Part shown: piece after piece, positions 8,937 through 17,602 of the stretch | Numbering within the stretch: the stretch's first letter is position 1 | Layout of the letters: each line of letters begins with the position of its first letter | Origin: Lachnospiraceae bacterium | Lineage (GTDB): Bacteria > Bacillota > Clostridia > Lachnospirales > Lachnospiraceae | NCBI GenBank assembly: GCA_021201665.1 | Contig: JAJQEO010000115.1 | Span: forward strand, 28,554-92,553 | Length of the DNA stretch: 64,000 nucleotides | Direction of reading: 5' to 3' | Program-made: the position numbers and the translations under genes | The notes under the pieces: generated by a model | What the model was told of the DNA's origin: nothing | Database searches by the model: none | What the model saw: the letters and a program-made list of their open reading frames with translations, nothing else

Positions 8937-9045
8937 AAACATTTCAGAAAAAGTAAAAAGCAGTAAAAAACTGTTTCGGAAACCGTAAAAAGCAGTAAAA
9001 GACTGTTTCGGAAACTGTAAAATACTGTATAAACTGTCAGCGTAT
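8937..9045 (+). repeat. Short AT-rich tandem repeat, 32-bp period
   Basis: Two good copies (cagtaaaa starting at 8961 and 8993) and degenerate flanks of a unit containing CAGTAAAA and CTGTTTCGGAAAC follow directly after the DUF951 stop. CAGTAAAAAACTG is itself a small stem. A similar CTGTAAAA-rich array occurs at 22640-22780. No gene is seen. Confidence 0.7.
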
Positions 9046-9077
9046 AAACTGCCATGGCATATATGCGGATTTTTTTC

Positions 9078-9106
9078 TTGACAATCGATTTTACTGCGAG
9101 TATCAT
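9078..9106 (+). promoter_or_regulatory. Candidate promoter upstream of the peptide-transport operon
   Basis: A near-consensus TTGACA (9078-9083), 17-base spacer, TATCAT (9101-9106). The first complete downstream gene is the ABC ATPase at 9542, so the leader would be about 430 bases and would include the relic ORF and repeat element described next. Confidence 0.6.
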
Positions 9107-9108
9107 AA

Positions 9109-9363
9109 ACCACATGTATCGCAATTAATCAGGACAGATCTTCGGACTCGCTGCGAAGACTGTATGAGTATGATGAAAGGCGCAAATCCATTCGCTCATT
9201 TGCTGAAGGAGAATATTGTAAGGATTTGTATTCGTACTGTGAAGGTATTGAGCAGTTACCATATATCAAATTTGACAGACAACAGATTGAGAAGTGCGGC
9301 GCAGGTGCCCCACAATGGGTATCTGCGCTTTTCTATGCGCAGGGGTGCGTAATCTGTCGCTGA
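9109..9363 (+). pseudogene. Unrecognised open stretch without start codon, possible gene relic
   Basis: The frame is open for 84 codons to a TGA at 9361 and reads like real protein in the middle (RRLYEYDERRKSIRSFAEGE, then LYSYCEGIEQLPYIKFD). There is no in-frame ATG or GTG near the start and no ribosome binding site. I do not recognise the family. It may be the tail of a decayed gene. Confidence 0.3.
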
Positions 9364-9438
9364 AGCGGCCGCGCCCTGTGCGCACGAGTAAGGGCTTAAT
9401 CGCCTTGCCCGATTATATGCGCAGAGCCGGGCAAGGCT

Positions 9439-9514
9439 TATCCCATGCGAAGCGTGGGATGCCCGCATCCACAATCGGAGATTGTGGACATAACCCGGCG
9501 AGGGAGTTTTGCGG
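9439..9514 (+). repeat. Dispersed hairpin repeat (family R1)
   Basis: Two stems: TCCCATGC-GAA-GCGTGGGA type and CCACAATC-GGA-GATTGTGG, followed by CATAACCCGGCGAGGG. Related copies lie at 16098-16135, 34951-35062, 42689-42707 and, inverted, 10591-10616. It sits immediately before the ATPase gene of the peptide transporter. Confidence 0.75.
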
Positions 9515-9541
9515 CTAAAGCCCACGCCATAAGGAGGAACC

Positions 9542-10537
9542 ATGGGAGAGCAGAACAGCGATGTGCTTTTGGAAGTAAAGGATCTGGCCATTTCTTTTTT
9601 TAATAAGACCGGTGAGATCCAGGCGGTGCGCGGCATCAGCTATACGCTTCGTCGGGGCGAGGTGCTGGGCATTGTCGGGGAGTCGGGCAGTGGAAAATCG
9701 GTTTCGAGCCACGCGATTCTGCGCCTGACGCCGGACACCGGGCTGGTGAAAAGCGGAGAGATCCTCTTTGAAGGCAGAGATATTTTGAAAATGGAGAAAG
9801 CAGAGCTTCAGGAGCTTCGGGGAAACCGGATTGCCATGATCTTTCAGGACCCCATGACGAGCCTTGACCCGCTTTTTACAGTGGAGTATCAGCTGAATGA
9901 ATCCTTAAAAAAACATACCGATATGGATGCTGCCGCCCGCAGAGCGCGGATGCTGGAGCTTCTGGAGATGGTGGGAATCAATCAGCCTGAGAGACGCCTG
10001 AAGCAGTACCCCTATGAATTTTCCGGCGGTATGCGTCAGCGCGTGATGATCGCCATGGCGCTGTCCTGCAATCCGGACCTGCTGATCGCGGATGAGCCGA
10101 CTACGGCGCTCGACGTGACGATTCAGGCGCAGATCATCGATCTGATCAAAGAGCTGAAGGACAGGCTGGGGATGGCAGTTATTTTTATTACGCATGATCT
10201 TGGCGTGGTGTCGGATATCTGCGATAAAATCGTGGTCATGTATGCCGGAAAGATCATTGAGGAAGGGATGAGCCGCCAGATCTTTTACGACAACAGGCAC
10301 CCTTATACAAAGGGGCTGCTGGAGTCGGTACCGGATATTGAGAGTGATGTCAGTGAAAAACTGAAGCCAATCAAAGGAAATCCGCCGGACATGAGCGGTG
10401 TAAAGCCGGGCTGCGCGTTCGCGCCCCGGTGCGGCGACGCGATGCGGATTTGTATTAAAGAAGACGCGCCTCTGTTTGAGATAGACGGGACACATTGTGC
10501 AGCCTGCTGGAAAATGGTGCGCGATGCAAAAATGTGA
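9542..10537 (+). CDS. Oligopeptide/dipeptide ABC transporter ATP-binding protein (OppD/DppD type)
   Basis: A 331-residue ATPase. Walker A GESGSGKS lies at about 43-50, the signature FSGGMRQRVMIAMAL near 160-175, and Walker B LLIADEPTTALD near 180. The C-terminal oligopeptide-transporter extension follows (NRHPYTKGLLESVPDIE, then a Cys-rich GCAFAPRCGDAMRIC). It energises peptide import as a heterodimer with the next ATPase. AAGGAGG lies eight bases upstream of ATG. It heads a cluster of five transporter genes followed by murein-peptide enzymes, so the likely cargo is cell-wall peptides. Confidence 0.95.
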   Translation: MGEQNSDVLLEVKDLAISFFNKTGEIQAVRGISYTLRRGEVLGIVGESGSGKSVSSHAILRLTPDTGLVKSGEILFEGRDILKMEKAELQELRGNRIAMIFQDPMTSLDPLFTVEYQLNESLKKHTDMDAAARRARMLELLEMVGINQPERRLKQYPYEFSGGMRQRVMIAMALSCNPDLLIADEPTTALDVTIQAQIIDLIKELKDRLGMAVIFITHDLGVVSDICDKIVVMYAGKIIEEGMSRQIFYDNRHPYTKGLLESVPDIESDVSEKLKPIKGNPPDMSGVKPGCAFAPRCGDAMRICIKEDAPLFEIDGTHCAACWKMVRDAKM

Positions 10538-10590
10538 AGCGCTGGCGACAGACATAAGAACGTATGAAGCGAGACGAAAAAGAGCCTTTG

Positions 10591-10677
10591 CCGGGCAGCA
10601 TCCCACACTTCGTGCAGCGAACTGCGTTGAGGCTTTTTGAGTTTGCGATTTGCGTATCAGGCGGGGCAAGATGGGCA
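10591..10677. repeat. Partial R1 repeat and second dispersed motif
   Basis: GCATCCCACACTTCGTGC (10598-10615) is the inverse of the R1 stem also seen near 34993. The following TGCGATTTGCGTATCAGGCG with GCAAGATG (10644-10673) recurs with a few changes at 56989-57018. Together they fill the gap between the two ATPase genes. Confidence 0.6.
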
Positions 10678-10724
10678 TATAATTCCGCGACAGATCTTAA
10701 GTCCCGGAGGGGACAGAAACGCGT

Positions 10725-11768
10725 TTGAAAAAGAACGGCCGTGTAAGGATTCGCGGCGGCAGAAAGGACAGTACAGTGGGAGAACTGAAGGAAAAACGGC
10801 CGGAGAGTAATGATATTTTGCTGGAGGTTCGGAATTTAAAAAAATATTTTCCCGTGCGTACCGGTTTTGTGAAGAAGACGGATCTGAAGGCCGTGGATGA
10901 CGTCAGCTTTTTCATCCGCAGGGGCGAGACGCTGGGGATCGTGGGTGAGAGCGGCTGCGGTAAAACGACGCTGGGCCGCGCGGTGCTGCGGCTTGAGGAA
11001 CCGACCGCAGGGGACATTATTTACGATCATGAGTCCATCATAGGGAAGAATATGCGGGAATACCGCAGCCGGATGCAGATTGTTTTTCAGGATCCTTATG
11101 CTTCCCTGGATCCGCGCAAGACTGTGTCGGATATCATTGGCGAGGCGATGGATATCCAGAAGCTGTACAGTACGAAGGAAGAACGGCGGGAGAAGATTCT
11201 GAGCCTGATGAGTCTGGTCGGTCTGAACAGTCAGTTTTACAACCGCTTTCCGCACGAGTTTTCCGGCGGACAGCGTCAGCGGATCGGGATTGCCCGTGCG
11301 CTGGCGGTAAATCCCGGGTTTATCGTCTGTGATGAGCCGGTGTCGGCGCTGGATGTCTCGATCCAGGCACAGATCGTGAACATGCTGGAGGAGCTTCAGG
11401 AGACGAGAGGGCTGACGTATCTGTTTATCGCGCACGACCTGGCGATCGTGAAGCATATCAGTCAGCGCATCGGCGTGATGTATCTGGGACATCTGGTGGA
11501 GCTGGCCGGGAGTGCCGAGCTGTACCGGAATCCGCTGCATCCTTACACGCAGATGCTGCTTTCTGCGATCCCGATCGCGAATCCGGATATCAGCGCAAAG
11601 CGCAAACGGATCCGGATGCAGGGGGAGGTGCCCAGTCCTTTAAATCCGCCGTCCGGCTGTCCGTTCCGTACGCGCTGCCCCTATGCCGGGGATATCTGCG
11701 CGGAAGCGATGCCGGAGCTGACAAAGCAGAGCGAGGGACATTTAGTTGCGTGCCATAAATGCCAATGA
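10725..11768 (+). CDS. Oligopeptide/dipeptide ABC transporter ATP-binding protein (OppF/DppF type)
   Basis: A 347-residue ATPase if it starts at TTG 10725 (CCGGAGG upstream), or 330 residues from GTG 10776; family alignment begins near [11 protein letters not shown], so both are possible. Walker [10 protein letters not shown], signature [15 protein letters not shown] and Walker [12 protein letters not shown] are intact. The C-terminal extension [15 protein letters not shown] plus [15 protein letters not shown] is that of OppF. It is the partner of the upstream ATPase. The gene order ATPase-ATPase-permease-permease-binding protein differs from the common binding-protein-first order. Confidence 0.93.
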   Translation: MKKNGRVRIRGGRKDSTVGELKEKRPESNDILLEVRNLKKYFPVRTGFVKKTDLKAVDDVSFFIRRGETLGIVGESGCGKTTLGRAVLRLEEPTAGDIIYDHESIIGKNMREYRSRMQIVFQDPYASLDPRKTVSDIIGEAMDIQKLYSTKEERREKILSLMSLVGLNSQFYNRFPHEFSGGQRQRIGIARALAVNPGFIVCDEPVSALDVSIQAQIVNMLEELQETRGLTYLFIAHDLAIVKHISQRIGVMYLGHLVELAGSAELYRNPLHPYTQMLLSAIPIANPDISAKRKRIRMQGEVPSPLNPPSGCPFRTRCPYAGDICAEAMPELTKQSEGHLVACHKCQ

Positions 11769-11775
11769 AGGTGCA

Positions 11776-11901
11776 ATGCGGGAGAAGAAAACTGAAAGCA
11801 TTAAACGGCTTAGCTGCGCACAGCGATACAGAACAGGCTTTCGCGTCCGCCGCAAAAAACGCATGAAAATATGGATTATATATCTGCTGCGAAAGCTGTA
11901 A
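11776..11901 (+). CDS. Possible small basic peptide between oppF- and oppB-like genes
   Basis: A 41-codon frame begins seven bases after the ATPase stop, with GAAGGTG close upstream. It encodes a very basic peptide ending in a short hydrophobic segment (KIWIIYLLRKL). I recognise no family. It could be chance, although the spacing and ribosome-binding-like sequence are suggestive. Otherwise the 210-base gap holds nothing. Confidence 0.25.
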   Translation: MREKKTESIKRLSCAQRYRTGFRVRRKKRMKIWIIYLLRKL

Positions 11902-11978
11902 GAAATATGGATGCCGCATCTGCGCCGCATCTGCCGCGAAAACCGTATAAAAATGTTTAAGCATGAAAGGAAGGAATC

Positions 11979-12899
11979 ATGCAGACTGCCAGATATATCA
12001 TAAAAAGAGTGCTGCTCGCAATCATCAGCCTTTTTGCGATCATTACGATCACGTTTTTCCTGATGAACCTGATGCCGGGTGATCCGTTTATGTCGGAGAA
12101 AGCGTCAGAAGAGAGCCGGGCGATCCTGATCGCAAAATACGGACTGGATCAGCCGGTATACATACAGTACATCCGTTATCTGAAAAACCTGTTTCACGGA
12201 GATATGGGAACCAGCTACGTCCTGCAGAAGGGGAGGGCTGTGACGACGATTATCACGGAATCCTTTTCCGTATCGCTCTCCCTCGGCGCACGGGCGCTGC
12301 TGCTGGCAATTGTCTGCGGGATTACTCTGGGATGCATCTCGGGACTGTGCAAGGATAAGCTGCCGGATTCCATCATCCGAGTGATTTCTTCTCTGGGGAT
12401 TTCCATGCCGGGCTATGTCGTAGCTTCTGCGCTGATGATTCTTCTGGCAGTGAATCTGGGTGTGCTGCCTGTGACCTACAGCAAGCCGGGCGGCTGGGTC
12501 ATGCCGATGATCACACTGGCGATCTATCCGACCTCCTATCTGACCCGCCTGACAAGGGCGAGTATTCTGGAGGTAATGAATCAGGATTATCTGCTCACCG
12601 AGCGGGCAAAGGGAATGTCAGAATTTGTCGTCGTCTTCGTGCATGCGCTGAAAAATTCCCTGATTCCGGTCATTACGTATCTCGGACCGCTGACCGCCTC
12701 CATCCTGACCGGAGGCTTTGTAGCTGAGAGTGTATTTAATGTGCCAGGGCTGGGACGCTATTTTGTCAGCTCGATCAGCAGCCGCGACTATACAATGATC
12801 ATGGGAGTGACGATTTTTTACTCCGCACTCATCGTTATCATGAATCTGGTGTGCGACATTCTGTACAAAATCGTGGATCCGAGGATCAAGCTGGACTGA
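11979..12899 (+). CDS. Peptide ABC transporter permease (OppB/DppB type)
   Basis: A 306-residue integral membrane protein. The N-terminal YIIKRVLLAIISLFAIITIT is the typical first helix of DppB/OppB. About six helices are visible, and the cytoplasmic coupling loop EAA motif reads TERAKGMSEFVVVFVHALKN (about 207-226). The C-terminus DPRIKLD is also typical. AAGGAAGG precedes ATG. With the next permease it forms the channel for peptides delivered by the binding protein encoded two genes downstream. Confidence 0.94.
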   Translation: MQTARYIIKRVLLAIISLFAIITITFFLMNLMPGDPFMSEKASEESRAILIAKYGLDQPVYIQYIRYLKNLFHGDMGTSYVLQKGRAVTTIITESFSVSLSLGARALLLAIVCGITLGCISGLCKDKLPDSIIRVISSLGISMPGYVVASALMILLAVNLGVLPVTYSKPGGWVMPMITLAIYPTSYLTRLTRASILEVMNQDYLLTERAKGMSEFVVVFVHALKNSLIPVITYLGPLTASILTGGFVAESVFNVPGLGRYFVSSISSRDYTMIMGVTIFYSALIVIMNLVCDILYKIVDPRIKLD

Positions 12900-12965
12900 T
12901 TCAAAAAAACGGAAACCCGCCGCATGCATGATCGGCTTGTGCGTGATGCGGATGTGCTTTTGGCA

Positions 12966-13034
12966 ATTTTCCGTGAAAGCCGGAGCAACGCCTGCGCTTT
13001 TTACGATTTTCCGTGAAAGCCGGAGCAATGCCTG
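12966..13034 (+). repeat. Direct repeat with 40-bp period, two copies
   Basis: A 29-base segment (attttccgtgaaagccggag...) occurs at 12966-12994 and again at 13006-13034 with one mismatch, giving a period of exactly 40. It fills the gap between the two permease genes. Confidence 0.8.
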
Positions 13035-13092
13035 TGTCCTGGATTTGGATGGCGGATGACGAATGTATGACATATACGTAGAAGGAATGATT

Positions 13093-14094
13093 ATGAAGGT
13101 AAATGCGTTAAGCTTTCAGAATAAAATAGCTCCGGAGGACTTCACCCCTCTTGAAGAGGGATATTTTCAGGAGGAAGTGCTGGAGACGGAGGAGATCGGC
13201 TACTGGAAGGCGAGCTGGCAGCGGCTTCGCGCGAACCGCATCGCGATGACTGCGCTGGTGATGATCGTGATCCTGATGCTGTTCGCATTTGTGGGTCCGA
13301 TGCTTTCTCCGTACACCTACGATCAGCAGGTGCGCGGGGATGAAGCACTCTGGCCCTGCCTGGCGCATCCGTTCGGCACGGACCGCTTAGGCCGCGATAT
13401 CCTGGTGCGCTGCATGATCGGCTCCAGAATCTCCATCACGGTCGGTCTGGTATCTGCGGTGATCGTTATGGTGGTGGGCAGCATTTACGGAGCCATCTCC
13501 GGCCTGATCGGAGGCAGGGTGGACATTATCATGATGCGCCTTGTCGATATTATCTATTCGATACCGGAGATTCTGTTGATCGTCGTCATTAAAATGGTGA
13601 TCAGCGATCCGCTGGATACCCTGATAGAGACGGTGCCTTTCCTTGGCGGCCTGCAGAAGATCGGCTCCGGCCTGATCGCGATCTTTATCGTATACGGCTG
13701 CCTGTACTGGGTCGGAATGGCGCGAATTGTCCGCGGCCAGATCCTGCAGCTGAAGACCTTTGATTATGTGACGGCGTCAGAGGCGCTCGGCTGTACGAAG
13801 GGGAGACTGATCCGTGAGCACCTGCTTCCGAACTGCATCGGACAGCTCATCGCGACCGTGATGCTGCAGATTCCGTCCGCGATTTTCACGGAGGCGTTCT
13901 TAAGCTATCTGGGGATCGGCGTGTCGGCTCCGATGGCCAGCCTCGGTTCCCTGACCTCGGAGGCGCTGAACGGGATTACGTCTTATCCTTACCGGGTCAT
14001 TTTCCCGGCGGCGCTGATCAGCCTGATTATCCTTTCCTTCAACCTGTTTGGCGACGGTCTGCGGGACGCACTTGATCCGAAGATGAAAAAATAA
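13093..14094 (+). CDS. Peptide ABC transporter permease (OppC/DppC type)
   Basis: A 333-residue permease. The N-terminal cytoplasmic tail of about 50 residues is followed by SWQRLRANRIAMTALVMIVI, the usual first helix of DppC, then the HPFGTDRLGRDILVRCMIGS motif diagnostic of the OppC branch. The EAA loop is ASEALGCTKGRLIREHLLPN. ATG 13093 is chosen because AGAAGGA lies seven bases upstream; in-frame ATGs at 13063 and 13087 have poor spacing. It pairs with the OppB-type permease. Confidence 0.94.
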   Translation: MKVNALSFQNKIAPEDFTPLEEGYFQEEVLETEEIGYWKASWQRLRANRIAMTALVMIVILMLFAFVGPMLSPYTYDQQVRGDEALWPCLAHPFGTDRLGRDILVRCMIGSRISITVGLVSAVIVMVVGSIYGAISGLIGGRVDIIMMRLVDIIYSIPEILLIVVIKMVISDPLDTLIETVPFLGGLQKIGSGLIAIFIVYGCLYWVGMARIVRGQILQLKTFDYVTASEALGCTKGRLIREHLLPNCIGQLIATVMLQIPSAIFTEAFLSYLGIGVSAPMASLGSLTSEALNGITSYPYRVIFPAALISLIILSFNLFGDGLRDALDPKMKK

Positions 14095-14098
14095 AGAT

Positions 14099-14151
14099 GC
14101 GAAGGTACGGAACAGTTGCAAAATGAAGCTGTGAAGGTACAAAACAGTCGC
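14099..14151 (+). repeat. Dispersed GAAGGTAC repeat (family R3), two degenerate units
   Basis: GCGAAGGTACGGAACAGTTG and GTGAAGGTACAAAACAGTCG follow the permease stop. The same unit forms a tandem array at 19887-19999 and an inverted copy at 34920-34948. Confidence 0.7.
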
Positions 14152-14265
14152 AAAGCAGTTACAAAACAAATGTGATATAAACTTCCGTATGCATGGCGCA
14201 GGGAAGCTTATATGCGCGGAGCAGTGAATGAATTTTTCAGCTTATGCCGTGCTGCCCGCGCATCG

Positions 14266-14334
14266 GATAAGAGAGAACTCTTTATCTGATAGGAACAGTA
14301 GTATTGTTCAGAACAGGCTCGCTCCGTTCTGAAC
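14266..14334 (+). other. Two hairpins in the leader of the peptide-binding protein gene
   Basis: GATAAGAG...CTCTTTATC near 14266-14289 and GTTCAGAAC (14306-14314) with GTTCTGAAC (14326-14334) form stems just before the binding-protein gene. There is no T-run, so they are not classic terminators. They may protect or set the level of the binding-protein mRNA, which usually exceeds that of the permease genes. Confidence 0.5.
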
Positions 14335-14368
14335 GCGTACCCAATTCCATAAAAAGGAGGATTTTACT

Positions 14369-15934
14369 ATGAAAAAGTCGAAAAAAATGCTGGCGGCGGT
14401 TCTGGCGCTCGGTATGGCAGCGGCATCTCTGCCGATGAGTGCGATGGCGGAGGAATCGGAGAAGATCACGATTTCTGTCACGGGCGGCAGCGAGGATTCC
14501 ATGCAGCTGAATACCGCGACGGGCAGCTACCTGAACGGCCTTTCTGCCTGCCGTCACCTGTTTGAGGGCCTTTACAAGCTGGACGCAAACGGTGATGTCG
14601 TGCTTGGACAGGCGGCTTCTGTTGAGACGAGTGAGGACGGTCTCACCTGGACCTTTACGCTGAGAGATGATATTACCTGGTCGGACGGGGAGCCGGTGAC
14701 CGCGGATGATTTCATCTTTGGTTTTGAAAATCTGGAAGCACAGGGCGGCGACTATTCTTCCCTGCTTTCCGACGTTGCTGCTTCGTATGAGGCGCCGGAT
14801 GAATCGACCGTAGTTATCACGCTGGACGCTCCGTGCAGCTTCCTTCCCTCTGTACTGGCATTTCCGTCTACGTATCCGGTAAGAGCGGACTATGTGGAGG
14901 AGTATGGCGATGCGTACGCGACGGATCCGGAGGCTGCGGTTTACAATGGCCCGTATGCAATGGTCAGCTGGGATCATGAGGCACAGGTCGTGATGGAGCT
15001 TCGTGAGGATTATTATGACGCGGACAGCATTTCCGTAGGCACGATCAACTGGCTGCTGATGTCTGAGGAAAGTACGGCTCTGGCTTCCTTTGAGAGCGGG
15101 GATATCATGTATTCCGATATGTGTCCGGATGAGGAAGCGGCGCGCATGGAAGGCAACGGTCTTTTCTATACGGCAGGAAATAACAATTACTGTGTGATGT
15201 TCAACCTTGGCGAGAACGGCAATGACGTGCTCAAGGACGCGAATGTCCGCAAAGCTCTGTCTCTGGCAATCGACCGTGAGCGGATCATTTCCATCCGTGA
15301 CCTGAACGATGAGCTCGGCTATACGCTTGCCTGCAGCGGCTACACAAATGATGAGGGTGTGGACTTTACTGATTACGCGGATCCGTGGTATGATACAGAG
15401 GATTATGAAGCGAACTGCGAGCTGGCAAAAGAGCTTCTGGCAGAGGCCGGCTATGCGGACGGCGAGGGCTTCCCGGCTCTGACCTATATCGTAAACAACG
15501 ACAGCCGTAAGGAGATCGCGGAATCGGTCGTCAACGACTGGAAGGAAGTGCTCGGAATCGATACAATTACTGTAGAAAAGACAGAGGACTTCTCCGCATC
15601 AAGAAGAGAAGGCAATTATGATCTGGCATACTTTGGGTGGTACATGGATTACACCGATCTTTCCAATATGTACAGCTGCCTGATCGGCACAGAGAACGCC
15701 AACTCCTTCTATTCCAGCGAGGAATACACCGCGACCTACAACGCGGCGATCAGCACCGCGGATCAGGCCGAACAGTGGGAGTACTACAAAGAGCTGGAAG
15801 CAATCCTGGCGGAAGACCTTCCGGTAACGGTGATCCTTCACAGCATGAGCAGCTATCTGTTTGACGATACAAATTATGAAGGGCTTGTATATTCCTGCGG
15901 CAACTTCGTGTTTACGTATGTGACAGCACTGTAA
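14369..15934 (+). CDS. Peptide ABC transporter substrate-binding protein (OppA/DppA family)
   Basis: A 521-residue extracellular solute-binding protein, family 5. The signal peptide MKKSKKMLAAVLALGMAAAS ends with SAMA-EE, a signal peptidase I type site. There is no lipobox cysteine, which is unusual because Gram-positive binding proteins are normally lipoproteins. The SBP_bac_5 core is clear (LFEGLYKLDANGDVVLGQAA; DDITWSDGEPVTADDFIFGF; LDAPCSFLPSVLAFP). AAGGAGG lies upstream of ATG. By context it should capture murein-derived or other peptides. A terminator follows before the epimerase gene. Confidence 0.94.
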   Translation: MKKSKKMLAAVLALGMAAASLPMSAMAEESEKITISVTGGSEDSMQLNTATGSYLNGLSACRHLFEGLYKLDANGDVVLGQAASVETSEDGLTWTFTLRDDITWSDGEPVTADDFIFGFENLEAQGGDYSSLLSDVAASYEAPDESTVVITLDAPCSFLPSVLAFPSTYPVRADYVEEYGDAYATDPEAAVYNGPYAMVSWDHEAQVVMELREDYYDADSISVGTINWLLMSEESTALASFESGDIMYSDMCPDEEAARMEGNGLFYTAGNNNYCVMFNLGENGNDVLKDANVRKALSLAIDRERIISIRDLNDELGYTLACSGYTNDEGVDFTDYADPWYDTEDYEANCELAKELLAEAGYADGEGFPALTYIVNNDSRKEIAESVVNDWKEVLGIDTITVEKTEDFSASRREGNYDLAYFGWYMDYTDLSNMYSCLIGTENANSFYSSEEYTATYNAAISTADQAEQWEYYKELEAILAEDLPVTVILHSMSSYLFDDTNYEGLVYSCGNFVFTYVTAL

Positions 15935-15994
15935 ATGGAATTGTAAAGGAACATGCGCGGCAGCTTCAGATACCGTAAGCTGCCCTTACCCGAT

Positions 15995-16030
15995 AAGCCC
16001 CCGCGCCGTGAGATGGTACGGGGGCTTTTG
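15995..16030 (+). terminator. Rho-independent terminator after the peptide-transport genes
   Basis: Stem AAGCCCCCG (15995-16003) pairs with CGGGGGCTT (16019-16027), extended by GCC/GGT, then a short T-rich run. Some read-through into the epimerase gene is likely because the functional theme continues. Confidence 0.65.
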
Positions 16031-16097
16031 ATGCACAGAGCTGCGAGAGGAATTTTTCCGGCTTTTGCCGTACGTAGCCTACGCTTCGGTCGTTGAA

Positions 16098-16157
16098 TAT
16101 CCCGCGCGAAGCGTGGGATGCCACCCGGCGAGGGCTTAATGTGTGCCACTGGCACAC
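16098..16157 (+). repeat. Dispersed hairpin repeat (family R1)
   Basis: Contains TCCCGCGCGAAGCGTGGGA followed by TGCCACCCGGCGAGGG (16098-16135), then a separate perfect stem GTGTGCC-ACT-GGCACAC (16141-16157). It lies directly upstream of the epimerase gene. The 19 bases GGATGCCACCCGGCGAGGG recur exactly at 42689-42707. Confidence 0.75.
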
Positions 16158-16191
16158 AGCAGCCGCGCAGGCTTTTTAGAGGAAGACAGGA

Positions 16192-17508
16192 ATGAAGATT
16201 GAGAAAATTGAGCTTGGCTATGTCCATATTCCGCTGATCACGCCGTTTCGCACGGCACTGCGGACGGTGGACGGGATCCACGATCTGATTGTCAGGATTA
16301 CGGCGGAGGACGGCAGCTTCGGATTCGGGGAGGCGCCGCCTACGGCAGTGATTACCGGTGATACGAAGGAATCTATTGAAGCGGCGATCCGCGGGTACAT
16401 TGCTCCGTCCATTATCGGGATGGATCTTTTGGATTTGGATGCTGTTATGCGGAAAATGGAGAGATCCATTGCGAAAAATACGTCGGCGAAAGCTGCTGTG
16501 GACATCGCTTTGTATGATCTCTACGCGAAACAGATGGGGATGCCGCTCTATCGGGTATTGTCCGGCGTACAGGGCGGCGGGACGCCGCGGCCGGGCAAAT
16601 CAGGAAGTGCGGCCACGAAAGCGGAATTGGGCGAACCGGACGGTGGCGCCGCCAGAGAGGAATCCGGCAGCCCGGGCAGTGCTGCTGCCAGAGCGGAGTC
16701 AGGAAATCCAGGCAGCGGGGCTGCCAAAGCGGAATCCGGCAACCGGAGCAGTGCGGCTGTTAAGGCAGAATCCGGCGGTTCGGAGATTGAGACGGACATT
16801 ACGATCAGTGTGGATGAGACGGAGAAAATGGTACGTGACAGCCTGCGCGCGGCCGCGGACGGCTTCCGTATTCTGAAGGTGAAGGTCGGCAAAGGCGGGA
16901 AAAAGGATGTCGAGCGGGTACGTGAGATACGGCGGGCGGTCGGACCGGAAGCCATATTGCGCATTGACGCGAACCAGGGCTGGACAGCGGAGGAGGCCAT
17001 TTCCACGATACGGGCAATGGAAGATGAAGGACTGAGGATCGAGCTGGTAGAACAGCCGGTTTCCTGTCATGATTTTCGCGGACTGCAGCGGGTGACAAAG
17101 GCGGTGGATACGCCGGTTCTGGCGGATGAGAGCGTGTTTTCTTACGAAGATGCGGAGCGCATTATTGAGGAGCACGCTGCAGATTATATCAATATCAAGC
17201 TGATGAAGACCGGCGGGATTTATCAGGCAATGCGTATCTGTGATCTGGCGGATCGATATCAGGTGAGCTGCATGATTGGATGTATGCTGGAGAGTAAGGT
17301 TTCCGTGAGTGCAGGCGCGCATCTGGCTGCTGCGAGAAGCTGCATTACCATGGCTGATCTGGACGGCCCGTCTCTGTGTGCTGAGGATCCGTATGAAGGC
17401 GGCCCGGTCTACAGCGGCCCGAAAATTTACCTGAATGAGGATGCCGGGATTGGGATCAGAACAGTGCCTGCGGACTTCTGTGTCTGCGGTTCAAATCCGG
17501 ACAGATGA
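16192..17508 (+). CDS. ykfB: L-Ala-D/L-Glu epimerase (enolase superfamily) with tandem-repeat insertion
   Basis: A 438-residue enzyme, whereas relatives are about 350-370. The capping domain (1-120) and the barrel are intact: lysines of the KxK motif (ILKVKVG, Lys229 and Lys231), metal ligands in LRIDANQGW, ELVEQPV and LADESV, and the opposite-face Lys in INIKLMKTGG. It interconverts L-Ala-L-Glu and L-Ala-D-Glu during use of murein peptides. Residues about 126-200 are an extra Ala/Gly/Ser/Glu-rich segment made of roughly five 12-residue units (such as AARAESGNPGSG), placed between capping domain and barrel. Neighbouring genes encode the peptide importer, an NlpC/P60 peptidase and LD-carboxypeptidase, which supports the role. 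Confidence 0.9.
   Translation: MKIEKIELGYVHIPLITPFRTALRTVDGIHDLIVRITAEDGSFGFGEAPPTAVITGDTKESIEAAIRGYIAPSIIGMDLLDLDAVMRKMERSIAKNTSAKAAVDIALYDLYAKQMGMPLYRVLSGVQGGGTPRPGKSGSAATKAELGEPDGGAAREESGSPGSAAARAESGNPGSGAAKAESGNRSSAAVKAESGGSEIETDITISVDETEKMVRDSLRAAADGFRILKVKVGKGGKKDVERVREIRRAVGPEAILRIDANQGWTAEEAISTIRAMEDEGLRIELVEQPVSCHDFRGLQRVTKAVDTPVLADESVFSYEDAERIIEEHAADYINIKLMKTGGIYQAMRICDLADRYQVSCMIGCMLESKVSVSAGAHLAAARSCITMADLDGPSLCAEDPYEGGPVYSGPKIYLNEDAGIGIRTVPADFCVCGSNPDR
16607..16791 (+). repeat. 36-bp in-frame tandem repeat inside the epimerase gene
   Basis: About five degenerate 36-base units encode 12-residue repeats of pattern A-x-K/R-A/E-E-S/L-G-x-x-G/S-S/G-x. The period keeps the reading frame. 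It accounts for the extra length of the epimerase. Confidence 0.8.
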
Positions 17509-17602
17509 TGTAAGGAAAGCCGCGCATGATAATTACTGGTGCGTAAGGCATGATCTGAGACCATATCCGTTGTGCGGGTATGGACGACATGGGAGAATAG
17601 AT

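Noticed and set aside
17488..17498. GGTTCAAATCC, similar to a tRNA T-loop
   Set aside because: It lies inside the coding end of the epimerase gene and has no matching acceptor stem or anticodon arm.
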